Source of the DNA: Rhizobium oryziradicis
GTDB taxonomy: Bacteria > Pseudomonadota > Alphaproteobacteria > Rhizobiales > Rhizobiaceae
Assembly (NCBI RefSeq): GCF_001939045.1
Contig: NZ_MKIM01000025.1
Location: 409,740 to 473,739, forward strand
Direction: 5' to 3'
Length of the DNA: 64,000 nt
Part shown: positions 34,347-43,686 of the stretch, piece after piece
How positions within the stretch are numbered: the stretch's first letter is position 1
How the letters are laid out: every line of letters begins with the position of its first letter
The notes under the pieces: model-generated
The model's database searches: none
Seen by the model: only the letters and a program-made list of their open reading frames with translations
What the model was told of the DNA's origin: nothing
Program-made: the position numbers and the translations under genes

Positions 34347-36182
34347 TTAATGTCTTTCCTTGAGCGCTGCCTCGTAGCGGGCGCGAGCCTGTTGCACTTC
34401 ATTACGGTTCGATACTTCCGGCACCGCCACATCCCACCAATAGCCGCCAGCCTCCGGCGTTGGGTATGGATCGGTGTCGATGACGACAACGGTCGGTCTT
34501 GTCGCGTTGCGAGCGCTCGCAAGCGCCGTTTCCAACTCTGCAATGGTTGTCACCTTGCTGGAATCCGCCCCCATGGAGGCTGCGTGGGCGGCAAAATCAA
34601 TCTGTGGCGCGTAGACGTGCGAGGTGTGGGCGTAGAGGTTGTTAAACTCGGCCCCGCCGGTGCCCATTTGCAGGCGGTTGATGCAGCCATAACCCCGGTT
34701 ATCGGTGATCACCACGGTGATTTTCACACCCAAGGCGCAGGCCGTGACCAGTTCGGAATTCATCATCATGTAGGAGCCATCGCCGACCATGACAATCACG
34801 TCACGCTCCGGCTCGGCCATCTTGATGCCCATGCCTCCAGCAATCTCATAGCCCATGCAGGAGAAGCCATATTCCATATGGTAGGACAGCGGCAGTTTGG
34901 ATTTCCAAAGCTGATGCAATTCGCCAGGCATGGTGCCTGCCGCGCACATCACCACAGTATTGTCGCGCGAGGCGCGTTGTACGGCTCCAATCACCTGCAT
35001 GTCGGTGGGCAGGCTGTTGCCATCCTTAGGAGCTGCGGTAACGGCATCGGCCTTCGTAAACCAGTCAGCCTTCAGGCCCGCATCCGGCGTGGCAAACCGA
35101 TGTTCACCCAAAGCGGATGAGATCAATTCCAGACCGATTTTGGCATCCGCGACCAAGGGAAGTGCATCATGCTTGGCGCTGTCATAGGCTTGAACATTGA
35201 GCGCCAAAATCTTGCGGTTCGGGTTCTTGAACAGCGCCCACGATCCGGTGGTAAAATCCTGAAAGCGGGTGCCAACACCGATCACGAGATCAGCTGCCTC
35301 GCAAACCGTGTTGGCACTGGCCGCCCCCGTAACACCAACGGGTCCGAAATTCAGGGCATCATCCCAAGGCAGAGCTGATTTTCCGGCCTGTGTTTCCACC
35401 ACCGGAATCTGGTGCTTTTGCGCAAAATCCCGCAAAGTTTGCGTGGCACCGGAAAAATGCACGCCGCCGCCTGCGACAATCACCGGGCTTTTGGCGGCTT
35501 TAATCGCGGCAATCGCACTTTCCAGCTCAAATGCATCGGGCTGAGGACGGCGGATGTGCCAGACTTTTGGTGCAAAGAAACTCTCAGGATAATCATAGGC
35601 TTCGGCCTGCGTATCCTGACAAAAAGCCAGCGTGACGGGGCCGCAATCGGCAGGATCGGTCATGGTGCGAAACGCGCGCGGCAGCGCCGTGAGCAGATGT
35701 TCGGGCCTTGAAATGCGGTCAAAATAGCGACTGACGGGACGGAAACAATCATTGGCGGACATCACCCCATCATTGAAATCTTCCACCTGCTGCAACACCG
35801 GGTCGGGTCCGCGATTGGCAAACACATCACCGGGCAGCAGCAAAACCGGCAGACGGTTGACATGCGCCAAGGCCGCAGCCGTGACCATATTCAGCGCGCC
35901 GGGGCCAATCGAGGATGTCACCGCCATGGCGCGGCGGCGGCCAAGCTGTTTGGCATAGGCAATGGCGGCATGCGCCATGGATTGCTCATTCTGCCCGCGC
36001 CATGTGGTGACGCTGTCTTTTGCACCCTGCAAGGCCTCGCCAAGACCGGCCACATTGCCGTGGCCGAAAATGGCCCAGACGCCAGCAATAAATGGCACAC
36101 CTTCCGGTGTCATCTGATTGGCAAGGTAGCGCACTAAGGCCTGAGCGGCTGTCAATCGCACCGTTTTCCCAGCGGTCGTCAT
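34347..36182 (-). CDS. iolD: 3D-(3,5/4)-trihydroxycyclohexane-1,2-dione acylhydrolase
   Basis: IolD opens the inositol ring, giving 5-deoxy-glucuronate. The 611-aa thiamine-diphosphate enzyme has an N-terminal pyrimidine-binding domain with [12 protein letters not shown], a central domain ([12 protein letters not shown]), and a C-terminal PP-binding domain with the [15 protein letters not shown] thiamine motif. It follows iolC by 27 bases. Confidence 0.95.
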   Translation of the reverse strand: MTTAGKTVRLTAAQALVRYLANQMTPEGVPFIAGVWAIFGHGNVAGLGEALQGAKDSVTTWRGQNEQSMAHAAIAYAKQLGRRRAMAVTSSIGPGALNMVTAAALAHVNRLPVLLLPGDVFANRGPDPVLQQVEDFNDGVMSANDCFRPVSRYFDRISRPEHLLTALPRAFRTMTDPADCGPVTLAFCQDTQAEAYDYPESFFAPKVWHIRRPQPDAFELESAIAAIKAAKSPVIVAGGGVHFSGATQTLRDFAQKHQIPVVETQAGKSALPWDDALNFGPVGVTGAASANTVCEAADLVIGVGTRFQDFTTGSWALFKNPNRKILALNVQAYDSAKHDALPLVADAKIGLELISSALGEHRFATPDAGLKADWFTKADAVTAAPKDGNSLPTDMQVIGAVQRASRDNTVVMCAAGTMPGELHQLWKSKLPLSYHMEYGFSCMGYEIAGGMGIKMAEPERDVIVMVGDGSYMMMNSELVTACALGVKITVVITDNRGYGCINRLQMGTGGAEFNNLYAHTSHVYAPQIDFAAHAASMGADSSKVTTIAELETALASARNATRPTVVVIDTDPYPTPEAGGYWWDVAVPEVSNRNEVQQARARYEAALKERH

Positions 36183-36209
36183 TGTCTCTCTCCCTGAATT
36201 CCTGAAGAC

Positions 36210-38114
36210 TTAAACGCTTGCCCGCGCTTTATCCCAAACTTGACACAGCGATGTGTATTTACTCACCATGTCAGCAATCGCATCTTCATCTGACAGTGTG
36301 CCAGCCAACCATTTGCGCGCAGCATCGCCAAAAATGGTGCGGCCAACCGCAAAACCCTTGACCAGATCAAAGCTGGCTGCCGTTTTGAAACTCTCTTCCA
36401 GCTCAGTGGCGGGCGCATCCAGACCCAGCACAACAATGCCCCGCGTGTAGGGATCGTTCCGGGAAATGGCATCACACGCATTCGCCCAGGCGGCTTTCGT
36501 CTTCATCGGCTCCAGCTTCCACCAGTCGGGGTAGACGCCAATATCGTAGAAACGCTGAATAATCGTGGCTGCCGTATCGTCATCGGTTGGGCCGACCTTG
36601 GAGGGAATAATCTCCAACAGCATTTCAAGCCGGTTACGGCGAGCCGCCGTGAAAAGACGTTTTACCGTATTTTCCTGCGCTTCTTTCAGGGCCGCATCGT
36701 CATCGGGGTGATAGAAGCACAGAACCTTGACCACATTTTCCACTGGCCATTCGGTGAGGCCACCAAAGTCCTCGCCCAGTTCCGGCTCCAGTGTCAGCGG
36801 ACGAGAACCCGGCCATTCCACCGGGCGGCCAATCCACAGGCCAGAGCCGGAGGCCTGATACAGCGCATCACGACCCAGACGGCTATCACACAAAATGCCA
36901 TAACCGGGCTGACCATTGGCCACCTGCTGGGCTGCTTTGAGGCAAAGTTGCTTGAAAGCACCGATCCGCTCATGGGAAACACCGGCCTCATCACACATGG
37001 CTTCCAGTTGCATGCGGTGGTCGAAGGCAAACACCCGCATTTGCGGCCATTCCCCATCGCGGTTGGTGGACCAATGCACCTGCTCCAGTGCTGCATCCTT
37101 GCGCAAAGCCTTGTTGCGAATGCCGGTTTTGAAGAAATAATCCAGCTCTTCAAGACTTGGATAGGCTGGCGTGCAGCCGTGGCGTGATACGGCAAAGGCA
37201 CCGCAGGCATTGGCAAATTTCAAGGCCGTTGGCCAATCCTTGCCCGTCAGCCAGCCTTTCAGCAGACCAGACATAAAGCCATCGCCAGCCCCCAGCACAT
37301 TGAAGACCTCAATCGGGAAGCCTTCGCCGGTCTGACCATCGTCAAGACTGTCAGGAATATCGCCATCAAAAACCACGGCACCCAAGGCACCGCGCTTGCA
37401 CACCAAGGTGGCTTTGGAAGCATTCCGCACCGCCCGCAGCGCTTCCACAGTGTTGGTAGAACCGCCCGCAATGTGGAATTCTTCTTCGGTGCCGACAATC
37501 AGATCAAACCAATGCAGGGTGGATTGCAGCTTCGTGGTTACGGCCTGTGATTCAATAAACCGACTTTCGCCATCACCATGGCCCGCCAAGCCCCAAAGAT
37601 TAGGACGATAATCAATATCAAGAGCTGTTTTTGCACCGTTCTCGCGCGCCAATCGCAGCGCCTTCAGCACAGCTGCTTCGGTATTGGGATGCGACAAATG
37701 CGTACCCGTGACGCATACACAGCCGGATTCAGCCACAAAAGCTGGATCAATGTCATCTTCGCACAGCGCCATATCGGCGCAGTTTTCGCGGTAGAAAATC
37801 AGCGGAAACTGGTGCTCGTCGCGAATGCCGAGCAAAACCAGCGCTGTCAGACGCTTCGGGTCTGTCTTGACGCCGCGGACATCCACGCCTTCGCGCACCA
37901 GTTGTTCGCGGATAAAGCGGCCCATATGCTCGTCGCCCACGCGGGTAATCAGCGCCGATTTCAGACCCAAACGTGCGGTTCCTGCGGCGATATTGGTGGG
38001 GGAGCCGCCGATATATTTGTTGAAAGAAGCCATGTCTTCCAAGCGGCCACCGACTTGCGCGCCGTAAAGATCAACAGACGAACGGCCGATGGTAATCAGA
38101 TCAAGTTTCGGCAC
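36210..38114 (-). CDS. iolC: Bifunctional 5-dehydro-2-deoxygluconokinase with C-terminal DUF2090 domain
   Basis: Residues about 1-330 form a PfkB/ribokinase-type sugar kinase (start IGRSSVDLYGAQVGG, GGSPTNIAAG, catalytic GAGDGF). Residues about 340-634 are a DUF2090 domain with a TIM-barrel, aldolase-like look (VFAFDHRMQLEAM). The kinase makes 2-deoxy-5-keto-gluconate-6-phosphate; the fused domain is a candidate for the following aldol cleavage usually done by IolJ. It is the first gene of the iolC-D-E-(small protein)-B operon. A palindrome at 38205-38220 may be its IolR operator. Confidence 0.93.
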   Translation of the reverse strand: MPKLDLITIGRSSVDLYGAQVGGRLEDMASFNKYIGGSPTNIAAGTARLGLKSALITRVGDEHMGRFIREQLVREGVDVRGVKTDPKRLTALVLLGIRDEHQFPLIFYRENCADMALCEDDIDPAFVAESGCVCVTGTHLSHPNTEAAVLKALRLARENGAKTALDIDYRPNLWGLAGHGDGESRFIESQAVTTKLQSTLHWFDLIVGTEEEFHIAGGSTNTVEALRAVRNASKATLVCKRGALGAVVFDGDIPDSLDDGQTGEGFPIEVFNVLGAGDGFMSGLLKGWLTGKDWPTALKFANACGAFAVSRHGCTPAYPSLEELDYFFKTGIRNKALRKDAALEQVHWSTNRDGEWPQMRVFAFDHRMQLEAMCDEAGVSHERIGAFKQLCLKAAQQVANGQPGYGILCDSRLGRDALYQASGSGLWIGRPVEWPGSRPLTLEPELGEDFGGLTEWPVENVVKVLCFYHPDDDAALKEAQENTVKRLFTAARRNRLEMLLEIIPSKVGPTDDDTAATIIQRFYDIGVYPDWWKLEPMKTKAAWANACDAISRNDPYTRGIVVLGLDAPATELEESFKTAASFDLVKGFAVGRTIFGDAARKWLAGTLSDEDAIADMVSKYTSLCQVWDKARASV

Positions 38115-38204
38115 AGCACCCTCCTTGGATGTCGCGAAAGCGCAGATTTGCCTTTCACCACACCGGCCCCTCTCCCGGAGGGCCGTTCTAAATTTGCATT
38201 AAAA

Positions 38205-38220
38205 TGGACTATATATTCTA
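38205..38220. promoter_or_regulatory. Imperfect IolR-type palindrome upstream of iolC
   Basis: TGGACTATATATTCTA resembles the site before iolG (TGGAACGTATATTCCA), with two changes in the GGAA-N6-TTCC core. It lies about 90 bases before the iolC start, in an AT-rich patch suited to a promoter. Confidence 0.5.
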
Positions 38221-38244
38221 TTTTTTAGACTTCAACACAAATGT

Positions 38245-39081
38245 TCAGTCATCTTGTCGCATTGTTCCCACTGCCACTGACAGCGCGATCGCCAGACAGA
38301 GCGTGGCCGAGAGCGAGCGAAACGCGCCAAAATCCACCTCGGACACGGTGAGCGTCAGCGCACCAAATTTATGCAAGGGACTGACGCTCTTGTCGGTGAT
38401 CGCCACAACGGGAATGCCACGGACGGCCACTTGCTCGACAAGATCGAGTGTTTCCGCCGAATAGGGCGAAAAGGTAATGGCCAGCATCACATCCCCCTCG
38501 CGGATGGCGTGATGGCTTTCCAGCTTGCCAACGGCACTATGCAACATGGCGGGAACCGCCATTTTTTCAAAGGCATAGGCAATATAGCTGGCGACAGGAA
38601 AGGAGCGGCGCATACCAACGATATGGATCATCCGCGCCGCTGCCAGCTGTTGCACCGCTTGTTCCAGCAGTTGTGCATCCACCGTTTGCAAAAGACCTTC
38701 CAATGACACCCGCCCGGCATCGACAAATTCTGCCAAAAGCGCGGATGGGCTGCCGGATGCGGTTTCGCGCAAATGATGCAGGCGGGTGGAATAGTCCGGC
38801 CAGCCGCCGACAAATGAGTCGCGAAACAGCCTTTGCATCTCGGAAAACCCAGAAAATCCAAGGATTTGACAAAAGCGCATAAAGGCTGAGGGCTGCACGC
38901 CCGCACCTTCTGCCATTTCAGCAACGGTCGAGACGGCGATGCGATCCTTGTTATTGGCCACATAATCAGCGCATTGCTTCAACCGCTTGGGCAGATTGTC
39001 CGAGACCTGCACCAAACGCTCATCGAAAGCCTTGATACTGTCCGGTGCGGCGGCAATTTCCTGCGACATTGTGTCTGACAT
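38245..39081 (-). CDS. iolR: RpiR-family transcriptional regulator of inositol genes
   Basis: The 278-aa protein has an N-terminal RpiR helix-turn-helix (about 30-85: TVAEMAEGAGVQPSAFMRFCQILGF) and a C-terminal SIS sugar-isomerase domain (about 125-265: IHIVGMRRSFPVASY). It is located between iolC and iolG, and conserved IolR-type palindromes flank it. In S. meliloti IolR represses iol genes and is released by an inositol-derived phosphate, so the same role is expected. Confidence 0.92.
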   Translation of the reverse strand: MSDTMSQEIAAAPDSIKAFDERLVQVSDNLPKRLKQCADYVANNKDRIAVSTVAEMAEGAGVQPSAFMRFCQILGFSGFSEMQRLFRDSFVGGWPDYSTRLHHLRETASGSPSALLAEFVDAGRVSLEGLLQTVDAQLLEQAVQQLAAARMIHIVGMRRSFPVASYIAYAFEKMAVPAMLHSAVGKLESHHAIREGDVMLAITFSPYSAETLDLVEQVAVRGIPVVAITDKSVSPLHKFGALTLTVSEVDFGAFRSLSATLCLAIALSVAVGTMRQDD

Positions 39082-39178
39082 AGTGGGTATAGGGCCTTAA
39101 CTCTTGGTGTGAGGGTGAAACCTGCCTGACACAGCGCAAAGCCTGCCTTGACATCACCACGATCCCATTCTAGCAAAA

Positions 39179-39194
39179 TGGAACGTATATTCCA
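39179..39194. promoter_or_regulatory. IolR operator (GGAA-N6-TTCC) between iolR and iolG
   Basis: TGGAACGTATATTCCA is a near-perfect palindrome containing GGAA-N6-TTCC, the motif reported for S. meliloti IolR. It sits in the divergent iolR/iolG region, 110 bases before iolG and about 98 before iolR, so it can control both. Confidence 0.8.
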
Positions 39195-39303
39195 AATGAG
39201 AACGGTGCAAGGGCCGACAAATGCCCCGGCAACGTTCGGTTTGAGTGTTTTAACGTGTCATGTGCTTTTCGCCCCGCAGGGGCAAAGCCGGGAGGAAAAC
39301 ATC

Positions 39304-40293
39304 ATGGTGATAAAACTGGCCCTTTTGGGCGCAGGCCGCATTGGCAAAGTGCATGCAAAAGCAATTGGTGAAGAAAAGCGCGCCCAACTGGTCGCCGTCG
39401 CCGATGCTTTCCCTGAGGCTGCAAAGGCAATTGCCGATGCTTACGGCGCGAGCGTGAAGACAATCGAAGAGATTGAGGCCGATGCCTCGATTGATGCTGT
39501 GTTGATCTGCACGCCAACCAACACCCATTCCGATCTGATCGAGCGCTTTACCAACGCCGGCAAGGCTGTGTTTTGCGAAAAGCCGATTGATCTGGATGTT
39601 GCGCGTGCGCAAGCCTGCGCCGATGTGGTGCGCGGCAATGGCGGCAAGGTCATGCTGGGCTTCAACCGCCGATTTGATCCGCATTTCCAGGCGGTTCGCA
39701 AGGCAATTGATGATGGCAAGATCGGCAAGGTTGAAATGGTCACCATCACCAGCCGCGACCCCGGCGCACCACCGCCAGAATATATCAAGGTTTCCGGCGG
39801 CATTTTCCGCGATATGACCATTCATGATTTCGACATTGCCCGCTTTTTGCTCGGTGAAGAAATCACCTCTGTCATGGCATCGGCTTCCGTGCTGGTCGAT
39901 CCAAAAATTGGCGAACTGGGCGACTTTGACAGCGCCAGCCTGGTGCTGACCACGGCCTCTGGTCGTCAGGCGATCATTTCCAACTCGCGCCGCGCCACCT
40001 ATGGCTATGACCAGCGCATTGAAGTGCACGGCTCGGAAGGCTCGGTGGCCGCTGAAAACCAGCGTCCAGTCTCCATCGAAATCGCCACCAAGGACGGCTA
40101 CACCCGTCCACCGCTGCATGATTTCTTCATGACCCGCTACACAGCGGCCTATGCGGCTGAAATCTCGGCTTTCCTCGATTGCATCGAGAGCGGCAAGGCA
40201 CCTTCGCCATCGATTGAAGACGGCCTGATTGCGCTGAAACTGGCCGATGCCGCTATGAAGGCTGCTAAGGAAAAGACAGTCGTGACGCTGTAA
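39304..40293 (+). CDS. iolG: Myo-inositol 2-dehydrogenase
   Basis: IolG (IdhA in rhizobia) oxidises myo-inositol to 2-keto-myo-inositol with NAD+, the first step of the pathway. The 329-aa Gfo/Idh/MocA protein has the Rossmann loop GAGRIGKVHAKAI, catalytic Lys in CEKPIDLD, and Asp/His in MTIHDFDIARF. ATG 39304 follows GGGAGGAAAACATC; the open frame to 39148 runs over the operator. It is divergent from iolR and followed by a terminator. Confidence 0.95.
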   Translation: MVIKLALLGAGRIGKVHAKAIGEEKRAQLVAVADAFPEAAKAIADAYGASVKTIEEIEADASIDAVLICTPTNTHSDLIERFTNAGKAVFCEKPIDLDVARAQACADVVRGNGGKVMLGFNRRFDPHFQAVRKAIDDGKIGKVEMVTITSRDPGAPPPEYIKVSGGIFRDMTIHDFDIARFLLGEEITSVMASASVLVDPKIGELGDFDSASLVLTTASGRQAIISNSRRATYGYDQRIEVHGSEGSVAAENQRPVSIEIATKDGYTRPPLHDFFMTRYTAAYAAEISAFLDCIESGKAPSPSIEDGLIALKLADAAMKAAKEKTVVTL

Positions 40294-40321
40294 CGAAAAC
40301 ACCAGTTAACACAAAAGATAG

Positions 40322-40353
40322 AAAGGTCGGGCAGGCAATGCCCGGCCTTTTTT
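40322..40353 (+). terminator. Rho-independent terminator after iolG
   Basis: AAAGGTCGGGCA and TGCCCGGCCTTT form a 12-bp stem (one G-T pair) followed by TTT, 29 bases after the iolG stop. It also separates the inositol genes from the convergent exoQ. Confidence 0.9.
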
Positions 40354-40372
40354 ATGGGATGAGAAACAGGGT

Positions 40373-41659
40373 TTAATATCCGTTGCCGACATTCTGTATC
40401 GAGCCGCTGCCATAATAGCGCACCACGCGCGGAGCAGACGCAGACACTGCGCTTTGACGCTGGCCCAGTTTTCCAAGAATGAAGAAGAGCAAGAACGAGC
40501 CGATCTGATAGGCAAACAACACGTCGATTTCGACGAATGAACGCTCGACCAGCAGCATGGCCAAGCCAAACAGCACGCCCGCTTCGGGATCGTTCACATT
40601 GACAAGCAACCGTTTCAAGCTGCCCAGCAGCGCTGTAAACAGCATGCCCGCCATCAGAAACAGGCCAATGATGCCGGTTTCCACAGCCGTTTCGATATAG
40701 GTATTGTGGAAGTGAAAGCCTGCGCGGGTTGGAATGTAAAACTCATCCCAAAGCCGTTCCGCTTCGGAAAAACCCTGCACCCAATAGGCCTGATAGCCCA
40801 CCCCAATGATGGGATGTTGAAGGGCTGCAGCAAAACCTTGCTGCCAAAGATAGGTGCGTCCGGTCAGCGTTGAATCCTTGCCAAAAGCCCCCAGCACAAG
40901 GTCAATCCCGCCGCTATAGACAAAGGCTCCGATGGAAAGGCTACCAAGCACGGTGCCCGCAATAAACAGCACAATTCTATGGCGCGGCGACAAAAGTCTG
41001 ACGGCACGCAACACCAGAGACGCGCCAATCACCACAATCACCGTCAACACCGATGTGGCCGACTCAGATTGCTTCAAACAATAGGCGGAGAGAATGGCGG
41101 TCAGTGCTGCAACAATCAGCCATAGCCGCCGCATTTTGAGAATAACAATCGCTGCGAAGACAAAATAGACGCCGAGCGATGCATAAAGCCCCAATTGATT
41201 CTTGGAGGAAAAGGCACCGACAAAGCTGACCGTTCCATCCAGCGGATCAAAAAGGTAATAACCAAACATCAGCGAATAGATCATCACCAGGATGGTGCCC
41301 AGCAACGCGCCTTTGACAAAGGAATCATTGCTCACCACCCGCATCGCAATCAAGCTGCACACGACGTGGGTAAAAAACTGCACGGATGCACGCGCCGTGA
41401 CAGACGGCGCGGCCGACCAGAACACGGACAGCATGGCGAACAGGCTGAAGGCCATAATCGGCAAAAAGACACGCGGACTGCCAATCACACGCCGGTAATC
41501 CACCGCAACCAGCGGCAACCACAGCCCATAGAACAACAGAATGGACACCTGCCCAAACCGGGGCGAATAGGCAAACACGAAAAACGACAGGGTCACTGCC
41601 GTTATCGCGTAGATCTGATTGCGCACCGGATCTATCAATTGCGCCTTGGCAATTCGCAT
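40373..41659 (-). CDS. exoQ: Succinoglycan polymerase (Wzy-like, ExoQ)
   Basis: The 428-aa polytopic membrane protein has about ten helices and an O-antigen polymerase/ligase domain. The large periplasmic loop (TLTGRTYLWQQGFAAALQHPIIGVGYQAYW) is typical of ExoQ. It joins octasaccharide repeats into high-molecular-weight polymer. ATG 41659 with GAGG upstream is chosen; it follows exoF by seven bases. It is the last gene of exoYFQ. Confidence 0.9.
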   Translation of the reverse strand: MRIAKAQLIDPVRNQIYAITAVTLSFFVFAYSPRFGQVSILLFYGLWLPLVAVDYRRVIGSPRVFLPIMAFSLFAMLSVFWSAAPSVTARASVQFFTHVVCSLIAMRVVSNDSFVKGALLGTILVMIYSLMFGYYLFDPLDGTVSFVGAFSSKNQLGLYASLGVYFVFAAIVILKMRRLWLIVAALTAILSAYCLKQSESATSVLTVIVVIGASLVLRAVRLLSPRHRIVLFIAGTVLGSLSIGAFVYSGGIDLVLGAFGKDSTLTGRTYLWQQGFAAALQHPIIGVGYQAYWVQGFSEAERLWDEFYIPTRAGFHFHNTYIETAVETGIIGLFLMAGMLFTALLGSLKRLLVNVNDPEAGVLFGLAMLLVERSFVEIDVLFAYQIGSFLLFFILGKLGQRQSAVSASAPRVVRYYGSGSIQNVGNGY

Positions 41660-41666
41660 CAATGCC

Positions 41667-42944
41667 TCATCGCATGGCCGATTGGGACAGCTTTGCCGTC
41701 ACTTTAACCACATCGCCGGGTAATACCACCGTGTTTTCGGTGGCTGCGATTTCGGTTGGCTTGCCGTCCTTGTCGCGAACGATGGAGTAAGAGACGTTGG
41801 AGCCGCTCTCGCCATCTTTTGCAGCCGCACTTTCTGCCGATTGCAGCAGGGCGTCATTCATCAGACTTTGCTGAGTTGACAGCTTGAGTGCACGCTCTTC
41901 AAGCTGCGCCTCGGTGTCTTGCAACTCCTGCGCCAGCCTTGCATCCCACGCATTGCGCGTGGTTGTCTCATCCTGCTGGGCTTTATTGAGATCCTGCTTG
42001 GCCTTCAATGTTGCCGTATCAATATCCAAGAGACCCGATTGTAGATCGGAGACCTGTTGCTCGACCGCCAAGCGGCGTGAACTCAGCGCCAGCCCCTGCT
42101 CGCTCAAGCTATTGACCTTGTCACGGTCTTCTTCCACCATCGCAAGCTGGCGGGTCTGGGTTTCGAGTTTCTTGCCCAAGGCATCGATTTGCGCCGTCAA
42201 CAATGTCTTCAAATCCGCAAGAGACGACAGCGTCACCTTGAGATTGGTGCGTTGAGAATTCATCAACGCCATTTCGGAATCCACCAACTGCTTGATATCC
42301 GGGATTTTTTTAAGATCGTCGGTAATCTCGATTTCTGGCTTGTTGTTGATCTGGGCCAGAATGCGTGCACGCCGCACCAAAAGGCGATTGCGGTTGGACA
42401 CCAGCACAGAGCCTTCCCCCTGTGCCTGAATGAAATTGCGTGCGAACTGTCCGGTTTCCGCGCGCTTCAATCCTCCAGCCACACTCAGGGCTTTCAGTAC
42501 CGTCATACCCGGCGCATAGGGAAACTCGCCGGGGTTTTGAACGGCACCGGCCATATAGACCGGGCGGTATTGCGAAATTTCCACCGAGGCCGATGGCCGG
42601 TCGCTCAGTCCAAACAACTGCTGCATCTTCAGGCCAATTTCGCTGGCCACATCCGCCGTGGTTTTGCCCGATGCTGGCAATTCACCAATAAAGGGCAACG
42701 ACACGGTGCCAGAAGCGCTGACGGCGTAATCGCCGCTGACAGCGCTCCAATCGCGCACGGCACCTTCTGCCGTTTGCCACTCTGCAACCCGCACGCGGAT
42801 CTTGTCCATAACCCCAAGATGATAGGCATCCGCAAACGCGAACGCAGGCGACAGGACAGATAAAAATCCCGCGATAGCGAGAGAAGATACATTCAATCTC
42901 AGCCTGGAGGACTTTCCTCCTCCGGCAATCATTTCAGCCTTCAT
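41667..42944 (-). CDS. exoF: Polysaccharide export/assembly protein ExoF
   Basis: The 425-aa exported protein has a signal segment at about 18-39 and a Wza-like polysaccharide-export domain (about 42-130). A SLBB-type segment follows (YMAGAVQNPGEFPYAPGMTVLKALSVAGG), then a long coiled-coil-rich region (about 225-370). ExoF is needed with ExoY for the first lipid-linked step and probably forms part of the outer-membrane export route. It lies 64 bases after exoY. Confidence 0.92.
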   Translation of the reverse strand: MKAEMIAGGGKSSRLRLNVSSLAIAGFLSVLSPAFAFADAYHLGVMDKIRVRVAEWQTAEGAVRDWSAVSGDYAVSASGTVSLPFIGELPASGKTTADVASEIGLKMQQLFGLSDRPSASVEISQYRPVYMAGAVQNPGEFPYAPGMTVLKALSVAGGLKRAETGQFARNFIQAQGEGSVLVSNRNRLLVRRARILAQINNKPEIEITDDLKKIPDIKQLVDSEMALMNSQRTNLKVTLSSLADLKTLLTAQIDALGKKLETQTRQLAMVEEDRDKVNSLSEQGLALSSRRLAVEQQVSDLQSGLLDIDTATLKAKQDLNKAQQDETTTRNAWDARLAQELQDTEAQLEERALKLSTQQSLMNDALLQSAESAAAKDGESGSNVSYSIVRDKDGKPTEIAATENTVVLPGDVVKVTAKLSQSAMR

Positions 42945-43008
42945 GGCAAATCCTAAGCACTGTTTTTGTCGAAGAAAGCAGAGCTGATGCTCGGCCCATA
43001 CCGCAGTG

Positions 43009-43686
43009 TTAATAGCTGCCGCGAGACATGCACACCGCTGGAACGGTCCGCATGATGATCAGAAGATCTTTGGTGATCGACCAATTCTTGACATACATGG
43101 TATCCATGGCAACGCGGGTTTCGTAAGACACATCATTACGACCGCTGACCTGCCAAAGACCTGTCAGGCCCGGACGCGTTTGCAGATAGTAGGACGCCGA
43201 GGCCTCGTACATTTCCAACTCGTCTTCGACCACGGGGCGGGGTCCGACAATGCTCATCTCGCCCTTGATGATGTTGAGAAGCTGGGGCAATTCATCAAGG
43301 CTGAGTTTGCGCAGCACAGCACCGACGGCTGTCACACGCGGATCATTTTGCAGCTTGCGCGTTGTGCGCCATTCTTCATAGGCTTCGGGGTTGTTGCGCA
43401 AGTAATCTTGCAGAACTTTTTCGCCATTTTGCACCATGGTGCGAAACTTCATGCAGCGGAATTCCTGGCCATTATGACCAATACGGCGATGACCATAAAA
43501 CACGCTGCCGCCATCGGTGAACTTCACCATGGCTGCAATCATCAGAAACAGCGGGCAGAAAACAACGAGTGCAACACAAGCGATAAAAATATCGAGACTT
43601 CGCTTTGCTGCCCCACCAATCGGTTGGGAAGCCGATATGGCAGGATTAAAAAACGGCGAGTTGGCCGATCTTGTCGCGGACTTCAT
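43009..43686 (-). CDS. exoY: Undecaprenyl-phosphate galactosephosphotransferase ExoY
   Basis: ExoY starts each succinoglycan repeat by moving galactose-1-phosphate from UDP-galactose to undecaprenyl phosphate. The 225-aa protein is a bacterial sugar-transferase with one N-terminal membrane helix (about 29-52), KFRTM, and the C-terminal catalytic blocks KLSLDELPQLLN, GPRPV and RPGLTGLWQVSGR. GGAGG stands before the ATG. It is the first gene of exoYFQ, and is thought to be restrained by ExoX encoded divergently. Confidence 0.96.
   Translation of the reverse strand: MKSATRSANSPFFNPAISASQPIGGAAKRSLDIFIACVALVVFCPLFLMIAAMVKFTDGGSVFYGHRRIGHNGQEFRCMKFRTMVQNGEKVLQDYLRNNPEAYEEWRTTRKLQNDPRVTAVGAVLRKLSLDELPQLLNIIKGEMSIVGPRPVVEDELEMYEASASYYLQTRPGLTGLWQVSGRNDVSYETRVAMDTMYVKNWSITKDLLIIMRTVPAVCMSRGSY

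Noticed and set aside
39180..39210. General-stress (EcfG-type) promoter reading of GGAAC...CGGT
   Set aside because: GGAAC here is part of the IolR palindrome and the downstream element is CGGT rather than CGTT.
32311..40293. Inositol ABC transporter, iolA and iolJ
   Set aside because: None is present between iolB and iolG; they must be elsewhere if the pathway is complete.
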